Below the pieces are notes generated by a model. The model ran no database searches and had not been told where the DNA came from. It saw only the letters and a program-made list of their open reading frames with translations. A stretch of DNA of 61,183 nt, from NCBI RefSeq assembly GCF_011603255.1, contig NZ_JAANCM010000018.1, forward strand, positions 1-61,183. The letters are read 5' to 3'. The DNA comes from Ferranicluibacter rubi (GTDB lineage: Bacteria > Pseudomonadota > Alphaproteobacteria > Rhizobiales > Rhizobiaceae). The translations under genes were made by a program, and so were the position numbers. Shown here piece after piece: positions 18,688-27,011 of the stretch; the stretch's first letter is position 1; each line of letters begins with the position of its first letter.

Positions 18688-19434
18688 TCAAACCCGTGCC
18701 TCCAGCCGCCGGCGCCGCAGCACGTCGAGCCCCCAGGCCAGTGTCCCCCCGACGATGCCGGAAAGCAGCAGGTCGAAATCCGGCGCAAACAGCGTGGCAA
18801 ACGGCCCGAGCAGAAGGCCGACAACCAGCGCGATATGGATGACCGGATGCCGCCCGGAACTCCAGATGGAGGCGAGGAAATAGACCGGCGTCAGGAAGAA
18901 GAGACAACCGGCGACGATCGGCGGAAACTCCGCCACATACTGGTAGAGCACGCCGACGACGAGCATGTTGGCAAGCACGAGGGTCAAGCCGAGGCCCAGC
19001 ACATAGGAGACCCGGTACACCCGCGGCACATGCTGCACGCGCTCCATCGCCATGACCCAGGCCGTCACGGCGATCAGGTGGGAGACGATCAGCAGCACCC
19101 AGGTGCGCGTTTTTTCCGCACGAATCTCCGGGATCAGCGCCGCCACCATCGGCATCAGCCGGATCGACGATAGCGTCACCGCCACGAAGGCCGCGAAAAG
19201 ATTGGCCCCGGACTGGATCGAGCCCACGAGAATGAGCTTTGCCGGCAGCGCCCAGACGATCCCCGTCATGAACACCGCCTGATCGACGGGCACGCCCGAC
19301 TGCTGCGCGAAGGCCGTGAATCCGACGAAGGAAATCAACAGGATCGCCGCCGGCAGGCTGAAAATGCCCTGCATGCCCTTGAGGAACCAGAACCCCGCCG
19401 TTCCCTCGCTACCATCATTCCTGAAGTAAGCCAC
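18688..19434 (-). CDS. azlC: AzlC family branched-chain amino acid exporter subunit
   Basis: Large subunit of the AzlCD exporter (PF03591), about 248 residues with six or seven hydrophobic segments. Family features are LPAAILLISFVGFTAFAQQSG, GANLFAAFVAVTLSSIRLMPM and a C-terminal IVGGTLAWGLDVLRRRRLE. A GTG at 19434 preceded by GGGAAGGGCGGC is preferred here; a TTG at 19473 would add 13 residues. The gene diverges from the MFS pump, with about 250 bp between the preferred starts. Confidence 0.83.
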   Translation of the reverse strand: MAYFRNDGSEGTAGFWFLKGMQGIFSLPAAILLISFVGFTAFAQQSGVPVDQAVFMTGIVWALPAKLILVGSIQSGANLFAAFVAVTLSSIRLMPMVAALIPEIRAEKTRTWVLLIVSHLIAVTAWVMAMERVQHVPRVYRVSYVLGLGLTLVLANMLVVGVLYQYVAEFPPIVAGCLFFLTPVYFLASIWSSGRHPVIHIALVVGLLLGPFATLFAPDFDLLLSGIVGGTLAWGLDVLRRRRLEARV

Positions 19435-19680
19435 GCCGCCCTTCCCGCACCCGCCCCGCCTTGTCGGCTGCAAACGGTGCCTGAACCTGTATACCGGACC
19501 AGATGGCGCGACGACGATCCCCCGTCAAGCCATTCCTACCACGCAGCGCTGGTCGTTGGAGCGAAGGCGATCACGGGGGCTGGGAACGCCCCCGAAATCC
19601 CCGATGACCTTGACAGCCGTCTGCCCCGGCCCGCACAAATCTGCCGACCTGCAACCTCCACCCCGCCCGAAAGGACACCG

Positions 19681-20886
19681 ATGACAAGCCTGCGCGAGCG
19701 GATCCTTCTCTACGCCTGCCTGACCTCCCTCACCGCGCTCAGCATCGATGGCCTCCTGCCTGCTCTTCGCGGCATCGGCGCCGAAATGGCCGCAACGCCG
19801 CCGCTCTCCACCCAGTCCATCATCGCGCTGTTCATCTTCGGCATGGCCATCGGCGAGCTCTTCCTCGGGCCCCTGTCGGACGCCATCGGTCGTCGTAAGG
19901 CGCTCCTTCTGGGTCTCGGCCTCTACGCCGTGGGCACCCTCGTCGCCCTCCAGTCAACATCGCTTCCCATGCTGGTGCTCGGCCGCATCCTTCAGGGCAT
20001 CGGCGTGGCCGGCCCGAAGATCGCCACGCGCGCGATGATCCGCGACCAGTTCGAGGGCGATGCCATGGCCCGCATTCTTTCATTCATGTTCACGCTCTTC
20101 ATCCTCGTGCCCATGCTGGCGCCGCTTCTGGCGCAAGGCCTGATGATGCTGGCCGGCTGGCGCGCCATCTTCGCAGCCTACCTCGCCATCGCGCTCCTCC
20201 TCGGCATCTGGTTCGTCAATCGCCAACCCGAAACGCTGCCCCCGGCCCGCCGCATTCCCCTCCGCCCGAAAAGCCTCCTGGCGAACGCCGCCCGTATCCT
20301 CGCATCCCCTCGCGTGACACGCCTCACCCTCGCAACCGGCCTCGTCTTCGGCGCGCAGCTTCTCTATCTCGCGACCGCCGCCGATCTCTTCTTCGACATT
20401 TACGGCATCGCCGAGACCTTTCCGCTCTACTTCGCGCTCCTTGCCGTAGGCGTCGGCCTCGCCTCCTTCGTCAATGCGCGATGCGTCTCCCGCTATGGCA
20501 TGGAGGCGATGGCCCGCGCCGGCTATGCCGGCCTCATCGCAGCCGGACTGGCGCTGCTGGCGGCATCCGCCGTCTGGTCCGGCAGGCCACCGCTCGCTCT
20601 CTTCTTGCTGTCCGCCTTCCCCGCCTTCTTCGCCATCGGCATCCTCTTCGGCAATCTCAACGCTATGGCCATGCGCTCGCTCGGCAACATGGCCGGCCTC
20701 GGCGCCTCCCTCATCGCCTCCGGCTCCAGCCTCGTCGCCACCCTGTTTGCAACGCTCTTCGGCCGCTTCTACGATGGAACCCTCTTCACCCTCGCAACAG
20801 CCCTCGCCCTCGCCGGCATCGTCGCTTTCGTGCTGACCGAGTGGGCGAGGAAGGGTGACGCAGGGGTGATCGAGGCGGTTCGGTAG
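19681..20886 (+). CDS. MFS transporter, Bcr/CflA drug-resistance family
   Basis: 401-residue 12-helix proton-driven efflux protein of the DHA1 Bcr/CflA group. Visible are the helix 2-3 loop motif GPLSDAIGRRKALLLGLG, the helix 4-5 region VLGRILQGIGVAGPKIATRA and R-D at MIRDQFEGD. The ATG at 19681 follows AAAGGA at 8 bases, while the upstream open frame is Pro-rich and implausible. It stands alone, between the divergent azlC and a methyltransferase. The drug or metabolite exported cannot be named. Confidence 0.88.
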   Translation: MTSLRERILLYACLTSLTALSIDGLLPALRGIGAEMAATPPLSTQSIIALFIFGMAIGELFLGPLSDAIGRRKALLLGLGLYAVGTLVALQSTSLPMLVLGRILQGIGVAGPKIATRAMIRDQFEGDAMARILSFMFTLFILVPMLAPLLAQGLMMLAGWRAIFAAYLAIALLLGIWFVNRQPETLPPARRIPLRPKSLLANAARILASPRVTRLTLATGLVFGAQLLYLATAADLFFDIYGIAETFPLYFALLAVGVGLASFVNARCVSRYGMEAMARAGYAGLIAAGLALLAASAVWSGRPPLALFLLSAFPAFFAIGILFGNLNAMAMRSLGNMAGLGASLIASGSSLVATLFATLFGRFYDGTLFTLATALALAGIVAFVLTEWARKGDAGVIEAVR

Positions 20887-21002
20887 AAAGCCCGGAGAAA
20901 ACGAAGGCATAGCCATTCGCGTCCACCACAGGCATGCTGGCGTCACCCCCTGTGGGACAGGGACGAACACCTCGAGCGCGCCGAGCGCCGCCGGAGAAGA
21001 CC

Positions 21003-21740
21003 ATGGCCCAGAATATCTACGACAACCCCGCCTTCTTCAGCGGCTACAGCCAGCTGCCCCGGCAGGTGAAGGGGCTGGACGGCGCCCCAGAATGGCCCGC
21101 CATCCGCGCCATGCTTCCGACGCTGAAGGACAAGACCATTGCCGATCTCGGCTGCGGTTTCGGCTGGGCGGCGCGCTGGATGCGCGCGCAGGGCGCAGCC
21201 GAAATCCACGGATACGATCTCTCGGAGAACATGATCGACAGGGCCCGGGCCGATACGGCGGACCCGGCGATCGCCTACCACATCGCGGACCTAGAGACAC
21301 TGGACCTGCCGCAAGCCCGCTTCGATCTCGTCTACAGCGCCCTGGCCTTCCACTATGTCGAGGACTTCCGCAGGCTCGTGGCGACGATCGGGCATTCGCT
21401 GGTCGATGGCGGAGACCTGATCTTCACCATCGAGCATCCCATCTTCATGGCAGCCCGGCACCCCCACTGGATCGCCGACAAAGACGGCCGCAAGACCTGG
21501 CCGGTCAACGGCTATTCCATCGAAGGCGAGCGTCGCACCGACTGGTTTGCCAAAGGCGTCCGCAAATACCACCGCACCCTGGCAACGACGCTCAACACGC
21601 TCCTTGACGCCGGTTTCGCGATGCGCCGGATCGCCGAATTTGCACCCACGCCAAACCAGATCGCCGCCACGCCGGAGCTTGCCGAGGAGCTGGAACGCCC
21701 CATGATGCTCATCGTCTCCGCCCGCAAGACGGGTGCGTGA
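21003..21740 (+). CDS. Class I SAM-dependent methyltransferase
   Basis: 245-residue Rossmann-fold methyltransferase (UbiE/Methyltransf_11 type). Motif I is IADLGCGFGWAARWMRAQGA, motif II GYDLSENMIDRARA, followed by FDLVYSALAFHYVEDF. The acceptor is unknown; the short C-terminal lid with EHPIFMAARHPHW resembles methyltransferases of small molecules. The ATG at 21003 has a GGAGAAG upstream. It is probably monocistronic, or a second gene after the MFS pump (116-bp gap). Confidence 0.88.
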   Translation: MAQNIYDNPAFFSGYSQLPRQVKGLDGAPEWPAIRAMLPTLKDKTIADLGCGFGWAARWMRAQGAAEIHGYDLSENMIDRARADTADPAIAYHIADLETLDLPQARFDLVYSALAFHYVEDFRRLVATIGHSLVDGGDLIFTIEHPIFMAARHPHWIADKDGRKTWPVNGYSIEGERRTDWFAKGVRKYHRTLATTLNTLLDAGFAMRRIAEFAPTPNQIAATPELAEELERPMMLIVSARKTGA

Positions 21741-21852
21741 GAAGGGTTTCCGGTTCGCCAAGCGATCAGCCGAAAACCATACGAGGAGCATCTGCCGCCG
21801 ACGTCCGAAAGACCCGACATCCGGGCAGAGCACGAACATCCCCGCCCGCGAT

Positions 21853-21885
21853 CGTCATCCCCAGGCCTAGTGCCAAGGATCTGCC
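21853..21885. repeat. Degenerate half of a RIME1-like element
   Basis: gtcatccccaggcctagtgc followed by caaggatctgcc resembles the right half of the element at 17151-17258 in inverse orientation, without a matching partner arm. It looks like a decayed copy. Confidence 0.45.
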
Positions 21886-21955
21886 GATCCCAACAAAATC
21901 AATCCGTTGCAGACGACAGCGACAAGCCCGAACAGGACGAGAGAGCCTTCAACAA

Positions 21956-21984
21956 ACAAAAATGCCGGGCACTGGGCCCGGCAT
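21956..21984 (-). terminator. Intrinsic terminator of clpSA
   Basis: atgccgggc (21962-21970) and gcccggcat (21976-21984) form a perfect 9-bp stem with a 5-base loop; on the minus strand it is followed by TTTTTGTTTG. It lies 23 bp after the clpA stop. Confidence 0.85.
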
Positions 21985-22007
21985 CTCTCGTTCTCTATCG
22001 CCTGCGT

Positions 22008-24524
22008 TTACTTCCGCGGCACCTTCGGAACCGTCCGGCCCTTGCGGGGCGCGGCGTCGGTGCCGGTGTCCTTGGCCGAGGTCGCGTCCGTGTCGTCGGA
22101 CTTCGCCTTCTTCGGCTTCGGCCCGGTGTCGGCACCCACCGTTTCCATCTCGGCGGCGGCCTTGGCGGCCTTGGTCGGCTTGCGGGGCTTCTGCTCCACC
22201 TCAGCCTTCGGCTTGATGCGGGCCGTCTCCGAGATCGTCTCGAGGATCAGCCCCTTCTTGCCGTCCGGCTTCAGACCGACGGTGACCTTGACGACGCCGC
22301 CCTTCTTGAGCTTGCCGAACAGGATCTCCTCGGCGAGCGGCTTCTTGATGTGCTCCTGGATCACGCGAGACAGCGGGCGGGCGCCCATCTTCTCGTCGTA
22401 GCCCTTGTCGGACAGCCAGGCGATCGCATCCTCATGCAGGTCGAACGTGACATTGCGTTCCGACAGCTGGGTTTCCAGCTGCATCACGAACTTCTGCACG
22501 ACCTGATGGATGACCGGCGTCGGCAGCGAGCCGAACGGGATCACCGCATCCAGACGGTTGCGGAACTCGGGCGTGAACAGGCGGTTCAGCGCCTCCACAT
22601 CCTCGCCCTCGCGCTTGGACGAGCCGAAGCCGAAGGCGGCCTTGGCCATGTCGGACGCGCCCGCATTGGTCGTCATGATCAGAATGACGTTGCGGAAGTC
22701 GATCTTCTTGCCGTTATGGTCCGTCAGCTGGCCATGATCCATGACCTGCAGCAGAATGTTGAACAGGTCCGGATGCGCCTTCTCGATTTCGTCGAGCAGC
22801 AGAACCGAATGCGGATGCTGGTCGATGCCATCGGTCAGGAGACCGCCCTGGTCGAAGCCGACATAGCCGGGAGGTGCGCCGAGCAGTCGCGAGACCGTGT
22901 GGCGTTCCATATATTCCGACATGTCGAAGCGCAGCAGTTCGACGCCGAGTGAGACGGCCAACTGCTTGGCCACCTCCGTCTTGCCCACGCCGGTCGGGCC
23001 GGAGAAGACGTAGGAGCCGATCGGCTTGTTCGGCTCGCGCAGGCCTGCCCGCGCCAGCTTGATGGCAGACGACAGCGCCTCGATCGCGAGATCCTGACCG
23101 TAGACGACCGAGCGCAGTTCCTTTTCGAGGTTGGCGAGAACGGTCTCATCGTCCTTCGAAACGGTCTTGGGCGGAATGCGGGCCATCGTCGCGATGGTCG
23201 CCTCGATTTCCTTCTCGGTGATCAGCTTGCGGCGCTTGTTCAGCGGCAGCAGCATCTGGGCCGCACCGGTCTCGTCGATCACGTCGATCGCCTTGTCCGG
23301 CAGCTTGCGGTCGTTGATGTAGCGGGCCGACAGCTCGACGGCGGACTTGATGGCCTCGTTCGAGTATTTCAGCTTGTGATAGTCCTCGAAGTAGGGCTTC
23401 AGGCCCTTCATGATCTCGATCGTGTCGTCGATGGTCGGTTCGACGACGTCGATCTTCTGGAAGCGGCGTACCAGCGCCCGGTCCTTCTCGAAGAACTGAC
23501 GATATTCCTTGTAGGTGGTCGAGCCGATGCAGCGAATCGCGCCCGAGGACAGCGCCGGCTTCAGAAGGTTCGACGCATCCATAGCACCGCCAGACGTCGC
23601 ACCCGCACCGATAACGGTGTGAATCTCGTCGATGAACAGCACGGCGCCCGGATACTCCTCAAGCTCCTTGACGACCTGCTTCAAACGCTCCTCAAAGTCG
23701 CCGCGATAGCGGGTACCGGCGAGCAGCGTGCCCATGTCGAGCGAGAAGATTGTGGCGTCCTGCAACGCTTCCGGCACCTTCTTTTCGACGATACGCTTGG
23801 CTAGGCCTTCGGCGATCGCCGTCTTGCCCACGCCCGGATCGCCCACATAGAGCGGGTTGTTCTTGGAACGACGGCACAGGACCTGGATCGTGCGATTGAC
23901 CTCGGTGTGACGGCCGATCAGCGGGTCGATCTTGCCGATCTTGGCCTTCTCGTTGAGATTGACGCAATAGGCCGTCAAGGCATCCTGCGGCTTCTTGGGG
24001 CCGCCCTCTTCCTGGTCGCGCGACGCCTTCGGCGCCTCGTCGGTATCCTCGGCGCCGCGCGGCGTGCGCGTTTCCGAAGCGCCCGGCCGCTTGCCGATGC
24101 CGTGGCTAATGAAGTTGACAGCGTCGTAGCGCGTCATCTCCTGCTCCTGCAGGAAATAGGCCGCATGGCTTTCACGCTCGGCGAAGATGGCGACGAGCAC
24201 GTTCGCGCCCGTCACTTCCTCGCGGCCGGACGACTGCACATGAATGACGGCGCGCTGAATGACGCGCTGGAAGCCGGCGGTCGGCTTCGAGTCCTCGTCA
24301 TACCCGGTGATCAGGTTGCCGAGTTCGTTGTCGACATAGTCCGACACCGTCTTGCGCAAGGCATCCAGGTTGACGTTGCAGGCGCCCATGACGGCAGCCG
24401 CATCGCCGTCGTCGATCAGCGCCAGCAGCAGGTGTTCGAGTGTCGCATATTCGTGGTGGCGCTCGTTGGCCAGCGTGAGAGCCTGGTGCAGCGCCTTTTC
24501 AAGGCTTGTTGAAAATGTTGGCAC
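22008..24524 (-). CDS. clpA: ATP-dependent Clp protease ATP-binding subunit ClpA
   Basis: AAA+ unfoldase that feeds substrates, including N-degron proteins delivered by ClpS, to ClpP. The 838 residues contain the N-terminal Clp repeat domain (1-145), two AAA+ modules with Walker A GDPGVGKTAIAEG (about 230) and GPTGVGKTEVAKQL (about 510), Walker B LFIDEIHT and LLLDEIEK, and the D2-small domain. E. coli ClpA has 758 residues: the extra length is a linker near 145-180 and a Lys/Ala/Pro-rich tail of about 70 residues after the D2 domain. It follows clpS by 9 bp. Confidence 0.96.
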   Translation of the reverse strand: MPTFSTSLEKALHQALTLANERHHEYATLEHLLLALIDDGDAAAVMGACNVNLDALRKTVSDYVDNELGNLITGYDEDSKPTAGFQRVIQRAVIHVQSSGREEVTGANVLVAIFAERESHAAYFLQEQEMTRYDAVNFISHGIGKRPGASETRTPRGAEDTDEAPKASRDQEEGGPKKPQDALTAYCVNLNEKAKIGKIDPLIGRHTEVNRTIQVLCRRSKNNPLYVGDPGVGKTAIAEGLAKRIVEKKVPEALQDATIFSLDMGTLLAGTRYRGDFEERLKQVVKELEEYPGAVLFIDEIHTVIGAGATSGGAMDASNLLKPALSSGAIRCIGSTTYKEYRQFFEKDRALVRRFQKIDVVEPTIDDTIEIMKGLKPYFEDYHKLKYSNEAIKSAVELSARYINDRKLPDKAIDVIDETGAAQMLLPLNKRRKLITEKEIEATIATMARIPPKTVSKDDETVLANLEKELRSVVYGQDLAIEALSSAIKLARAGLREPNKPIGSYVFSGPTGVGKTEVAKQLAVSLGVELLRFDMSEYMERHTVSRLLGAPPGYVGFDQGGLLTDGIDQHPHSVLLLDEIEKAHPDLFNILLQVMDHGQLTDHNGKKIDFRNVILIMTTNAGASDMAKAAFGFGSSKREGEDVEALNRLFTPEFRNRLDAVIPFGSLPTPVIHQVVQKFVMQLETQLSERNVTFDLHEDAIAWLSDKGYDEKMGARPLSRVIQEHIKKPLAEEILFGKLKKGGVVKVTVGLKPDGKKGLILETISETARIKPKAEVEQKPRKPTKAAKAAAEMETVGADTGPKPKKAKSDDTDATSAKDTGTDAAPRKGRTVPKVPRK

Positions 24525-24533
24525 GTCGGATCC

Positions 24534-24884
24534 TCATTTCTTTTCCATGACGCATTGCAGCGGGTGCTGATGCTGGCGGGCGAAATCCATCACCTGCGTC
24601 ACTTTGGTTTCGGCGACTTCGTAGGTAAAGACGCCGCATTCCCCGACGCCGTGATTGTGGACACTCAGCATGATCAGTGTCGCCGCCTCGGTATCCTTCT
24701 GGAAGAAACGCTCCAGCACGTGGATCACGAACTCCATCGGCGTGTAGTCATCGTTCAGAAGCAGCACGCGGTACAGGCTCGGCTTCTTGGTCTGTGTCTT
24801 CGTCCTAGACATGACCGAGGTGCCGCGATTGGAATCACCATTCCCATCGCCACTCTTGGCCATCCGGATCGGCAGAGCGATCAT
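24534..24884 (-). CDS. clpS: ATP-dependent Clp protease adaptor ClpS
   Basis: N-end-rule adaptor that binds N-terminal hydrophobic residues and docks on the ClpA N-domain. The 116 residues carry the core [20 protein letters not shown] with the substrate-pocket residues (N-D-D, M), and [19 protein letters not shown]. The first about 30 residues are a flexible, variable extension; an internal ATG at [10 protein letters not shown] is possible. It is the first gene of a clpS-clpA operon. Confidence 0.95.
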   Translation of the reverse strand: MIALPIRMAKSGDGNGDSNRGTSVMSRTKTQTKKPSLYRVLLLNDDYTPMEFVIHVLERFFQKDTEAATLIMLSVHNHGVGECGVFTYEVAETKVTQVMDFARQHQHPLQCVMEKK

Positions 24885-25102
24885 TCGTCTTCATTCCCTC
24901 GTGGGGTCGCAAAGCTTGGGAGCCCATTGCGACCATTCCATGACACATCAGATAGTGTGTCTCGCAGCGATTTTAAGCCCGTTCCATTCCACTGCAACGA
25001 TATTCGAACCGCGCCCTCAAGTTTGATGTCTTTTGTCGTCTTCGCCCGGAAAGCGGAGCCGTAAAAGCATGGTCCAGGCACATATGGGGACGATCCGGAC
25101 AC

Positions 25103-25136
25103 AAAAAAGCCGGCCGCGGCACCCCGCAGCCGGCTT
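25103..25136 (-). terminator. Intrinsic terminator of the phasin gene
   Basis: aagccggc (25107-25114) pairs with gccggctt (25129-25136); on the minus strand the stem is followed by a run of T (complement of 25103-25108). It lies about 40 bp after the phasin stop. Confidence 0.85.
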
Positions 25137-25174
25137 TCGTCATTTCGAAGGGCACGAGCCCTGTATGGCGCCGA

Positions 25175-25558
25175 TCAGGCGGCGGCGGACTTTGCGGCCG
25201 AAGCAGCGGCTTTCGTTGCCGTCTGCATGGCGTTCGCGGCCTGCGCCATCGGTGCTTCGTAGGGCTTGTAGCTGTCCTTGGCGAGATCCGTATACATGCC
25301 GCCGAGCTTGGTGGCTTCGGAGACGTAGCCCTCATAGGACGACGTCAGGAAGGAGGTCTGCAGTTCGACGGCCGCTTCGATGCTGCGCACGCCGGTCAGC
25401 TTCTGCATATGCGCCACGCTGTCCTCGAAGCTCTTCTTGGAATACTCCGCCGCTTCCATGGCAATCGCCTGAAAGCCCTTGGTCATGGCAGCATAGCTGT
25501 TGGTCATGATTTCCATGGCGTCTTTTCCGGCAAAACCGGCATTCGAGAAGTTGAACAT
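25175..25558 (-). CDS. Phasin family protein
   Basis: 127-residue amphipathic helical protein coating polyhydroxyalkanoate granules. It begins MFNFSNAGFAGKDAMEIMTN, followed by FQAIAMEAAEYSKKSFED and VELQTSFLTSSYEGYVSEAT, the Phasin_2 pattern (MFNF start, heptad Ala/Ser/Glu, no Cys), and ends in an Ala/Lys tail. The ATG at 25558 is preferred because AGGAGG lies 7 bases upstream; ATG 25564 would be only one base from it. A sigma-70 type promoter and two identical 11-mers are upstream. It is monocistronic between two terminators. Confidence 0.9.
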   Translation of the reverse strand: MFNFSNAGFAGKDAMEIMTNSYAAMTKGFQAIAMEAAEYSKKSFEDSVAHMQKLTGVRSIEAAVELQTSFLTSSYEGYVSEATKLGGMYTDLAKDSYKPYEAPMAQAANAMQTATKAAASAAKSAAA

Positions 25559-25589
25559 GCGCATTCCTCCTGATGTCTTTGATCGCAAT

Positions 25590-25618
25590 AGCTTAGGTGC
25601 AGTGCACAATAAAGTCAA
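25590..25618 (-). promoter_or_regulatory. Phasin promoter
   Basis: On the minus strand TTGACT (25618-25613), a 17-bp spacer and TAAGCT (25595-25590) lie about 30 bp before the start codon. The leader is therefore short and carries the AGGAGG at its end. One operator repeat occupies the spacer. Confidence 0.7.
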
Positions 25619-25638
25619 GTTTCGGCAGTGCAGTGCAC
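25597..25638. promoter_or_regulatory. Duplicated GTGCAGTGCAC operator, PhaR-type candidate
   Basis: The 11-mer gtgcagtgcac occurs at 25597-25607, inside the -35/-10 spacer, and again at 25628-25638, just upstream of the -35. Start-to-start distance is 31 bp, about three helical turns. PhaR repressors of PHA granule genes in Paracoccus and Rhodobacter bind TGC-rich CTGC/GCAG-type sites before phasin genes. The match in character and place makes PhaR the likely binder; this is inference. Confidence 0.6.
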
Positions 25639-25675
25639 CATCTCGTGATTCACGAAGCCTCGTCGTGCGGACACG

Positions 25676-25707
25676 AAAAAGCCCGGCGGGCAGTGGCCGG
25701 CCGGGCT
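25676..25707 (-). terminator. Intrinsic terminator after DUF3126 gene
   Basis: agcccggc (25680-25687) pairs with gccgggct (25700-25707), followed on the minus strand by TTTTTCG. It separates the DUF3126 gene from the phasin promoter. Confidence 0.8.
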
Positions 25708-25744
25708 GAAATGTCATTGGGATGCGAACGTTGAGGCGAAAACC

Positions 25745-25948
25745 TCAGAGATCGATGTCAAGGATCGCCATGGAGAAGCTGAAGGACAGTTCTCCGTCTT
25801 CCTCGTCGCGAAACACCACGCCTAGAAACTCGTCTCCGAGATAGACCTCGGCCGACTCGTCCTTCTTGGGACGAGCCTTGACGACGATCTGCGGGTTGAA
25901 AATGCGCTTGAAGTAGGCTTCGAGTTTTTTGATGTCTTCAGGCTTCAA
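25745..25948 (-). CDS. DUF3126 family small protein
   Basis: 67-residue conserved rhizobial protein of unknown function. It reads LKPEDIKKLEAYFKRIFNP, then QIVVKARPKKDESAEVYLGD and ends FSFSMAILDIDL. The start is a TTG at 25948: homology begins at KPED, and AGGAG lies 7 bases before this TTG, whereas a longer in-frame ATG at 25990 has no good site and adds basic residues foreign to the family. It is transcribed alone and followed by a terminator; cysE is upstream. Confidence 0.88.
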   Translation of the reverse strand: MKPEDIKKLEAYFKRIFNPQIVVKARPKKDESAEVYLGDEFLGVVFRDEEDGELSFSFSMAILDIDL

Positions 25949-26088
25949 GTCGTGTCTCCTAGCAGTTTTAGAGTGCGGCGCTTCTCTCATAAAGCCGCAA
26001 GGGGTGTAAACCCTGCATCAACGGCGATTGCAGCCGCTACACACAAGCTGTGCAGGGAGCGCAGGTTCCCAAAAAAAAGCGTCAGGCC

Positions 26089-26928
26089 TCAGATCTCGAA
26101 GCTTTGCAGTACCTGATCCATCGAGCGCGACGGCTCCGAGCAGCCGGCCTCGCCCACCACCCGCGCCGGCACGCCGGCAACGGTCACCTTCGGCGGAACC
26201 GGCTTCAGCACCACAGAACCCGCCGCCACACGCGAACATTGGCCGACATGGATATTGCCGAGGATCTTGGCGCCCGCGCCGATCAGCACGCCATTGCCGA
26301 TCTTCGGATGCCGGTCGCTGCCCTCCTTGCCGGTGCCGCCCAGCGTCACCCCGTGCAGGATCGAGACATTGTCGCCGATCACGGCCGTTTCGCCGACGAC
26401 GAGGCCTGTGGCATGGTCGAGGAAGATCCCCTTGCCAATCCGCGCGCCGGGATTGATGTCGGTCTGGAACACCGAGGACGAGCGGCTTTGCAGGTAGAGC
26501 GCCAGATCGCGCCGTCCGCGCAGCAGCAGCCAATGGGCCAGCCGATGGGTCTGGATGGCGTGGAAACCCTTGAAATAGAGGATCACTTCCATGAAGCGGG
26601 TGCAGGCGGGATCGCGGTCGTAGACGGCCTGGATATCGACGCGCAGGATACCGGCCCATTCCGGCCAGTCCTCGGCCATCTCCAGAAAGGCCTGACGCAC
26701 GAGGCTCGCATCGAGATCGGCATGGTCGAGGCGCTGCGCGATCCGGTGGATGACGCTGTCCTCCAGCGAACGCTGGTTGATGATCGTGGAATAAAGGAAG
26801 GCCGACAGCATCGGCTCGTGCGCCGACGCATGCAGCGCCTCGTCCTTCATGCTGTCCCAGATCGGGTCCATCGTCTTGACGGTCTCGTTCGAACGCATGT
26901 CCATGATCATGTCGGTCCTGGCGACCAT
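26089..26928 (-). CDS. cysE: Serine O-acetyltransferase
   Basis: Acetylates L-serine with acetyl-CoA, committing serine to cysteine synthesis. The 279 residues have the helical N-terminal domain (FMEVILYFKGFHAIQTHRLA, 110-131), then hexapeptide repeats with DINPGARIGKGIFLDHATG and VSILHGVTLGGTGKEGSDRH; the catalytic His pair (GFHAIQTHR... and DHATG) is present. The C-terminal SMDQVLQSFEI ends in Ile, as needed for binding into cysteine synthase CysK. It probably has its own promoter in the 80-bp gap from the hydrolase. Confidence 0.95.
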   Translation of the reverse strand: MVARTDMIMDMRSNETVKTMDPIWDSMKDEALHASAHEPMLSAFLYSTIINQRSLEDSVIHRIAQRLDHADLDASLVRQAFLEMAEDWPEWAGILRVDIQAVYDRDPACTRFMEVILYFKGFHAIQTHRLAHWLLLRGRRDLALYLQSRSSSVFQTDINPGARIGKGIFLDHATGLVVGETAVIGDNVSILHGVTLGGTGKEGSDRHPKIGNGVLIGAGAKILGNIHVGQCSRVAAGSVVLKPVPPKVTVAGVPARVVGEAGCSEPSRSMDQVLQSFEI

Positions 26929-27011
26929 GTCGCACTCCTTCGCGGCCGCACGTCTGCGGATCGGGTTTTCATGACAATAGGGCAGTTTCGCCCAAGTTTA
27001 AATGGGGGGCC

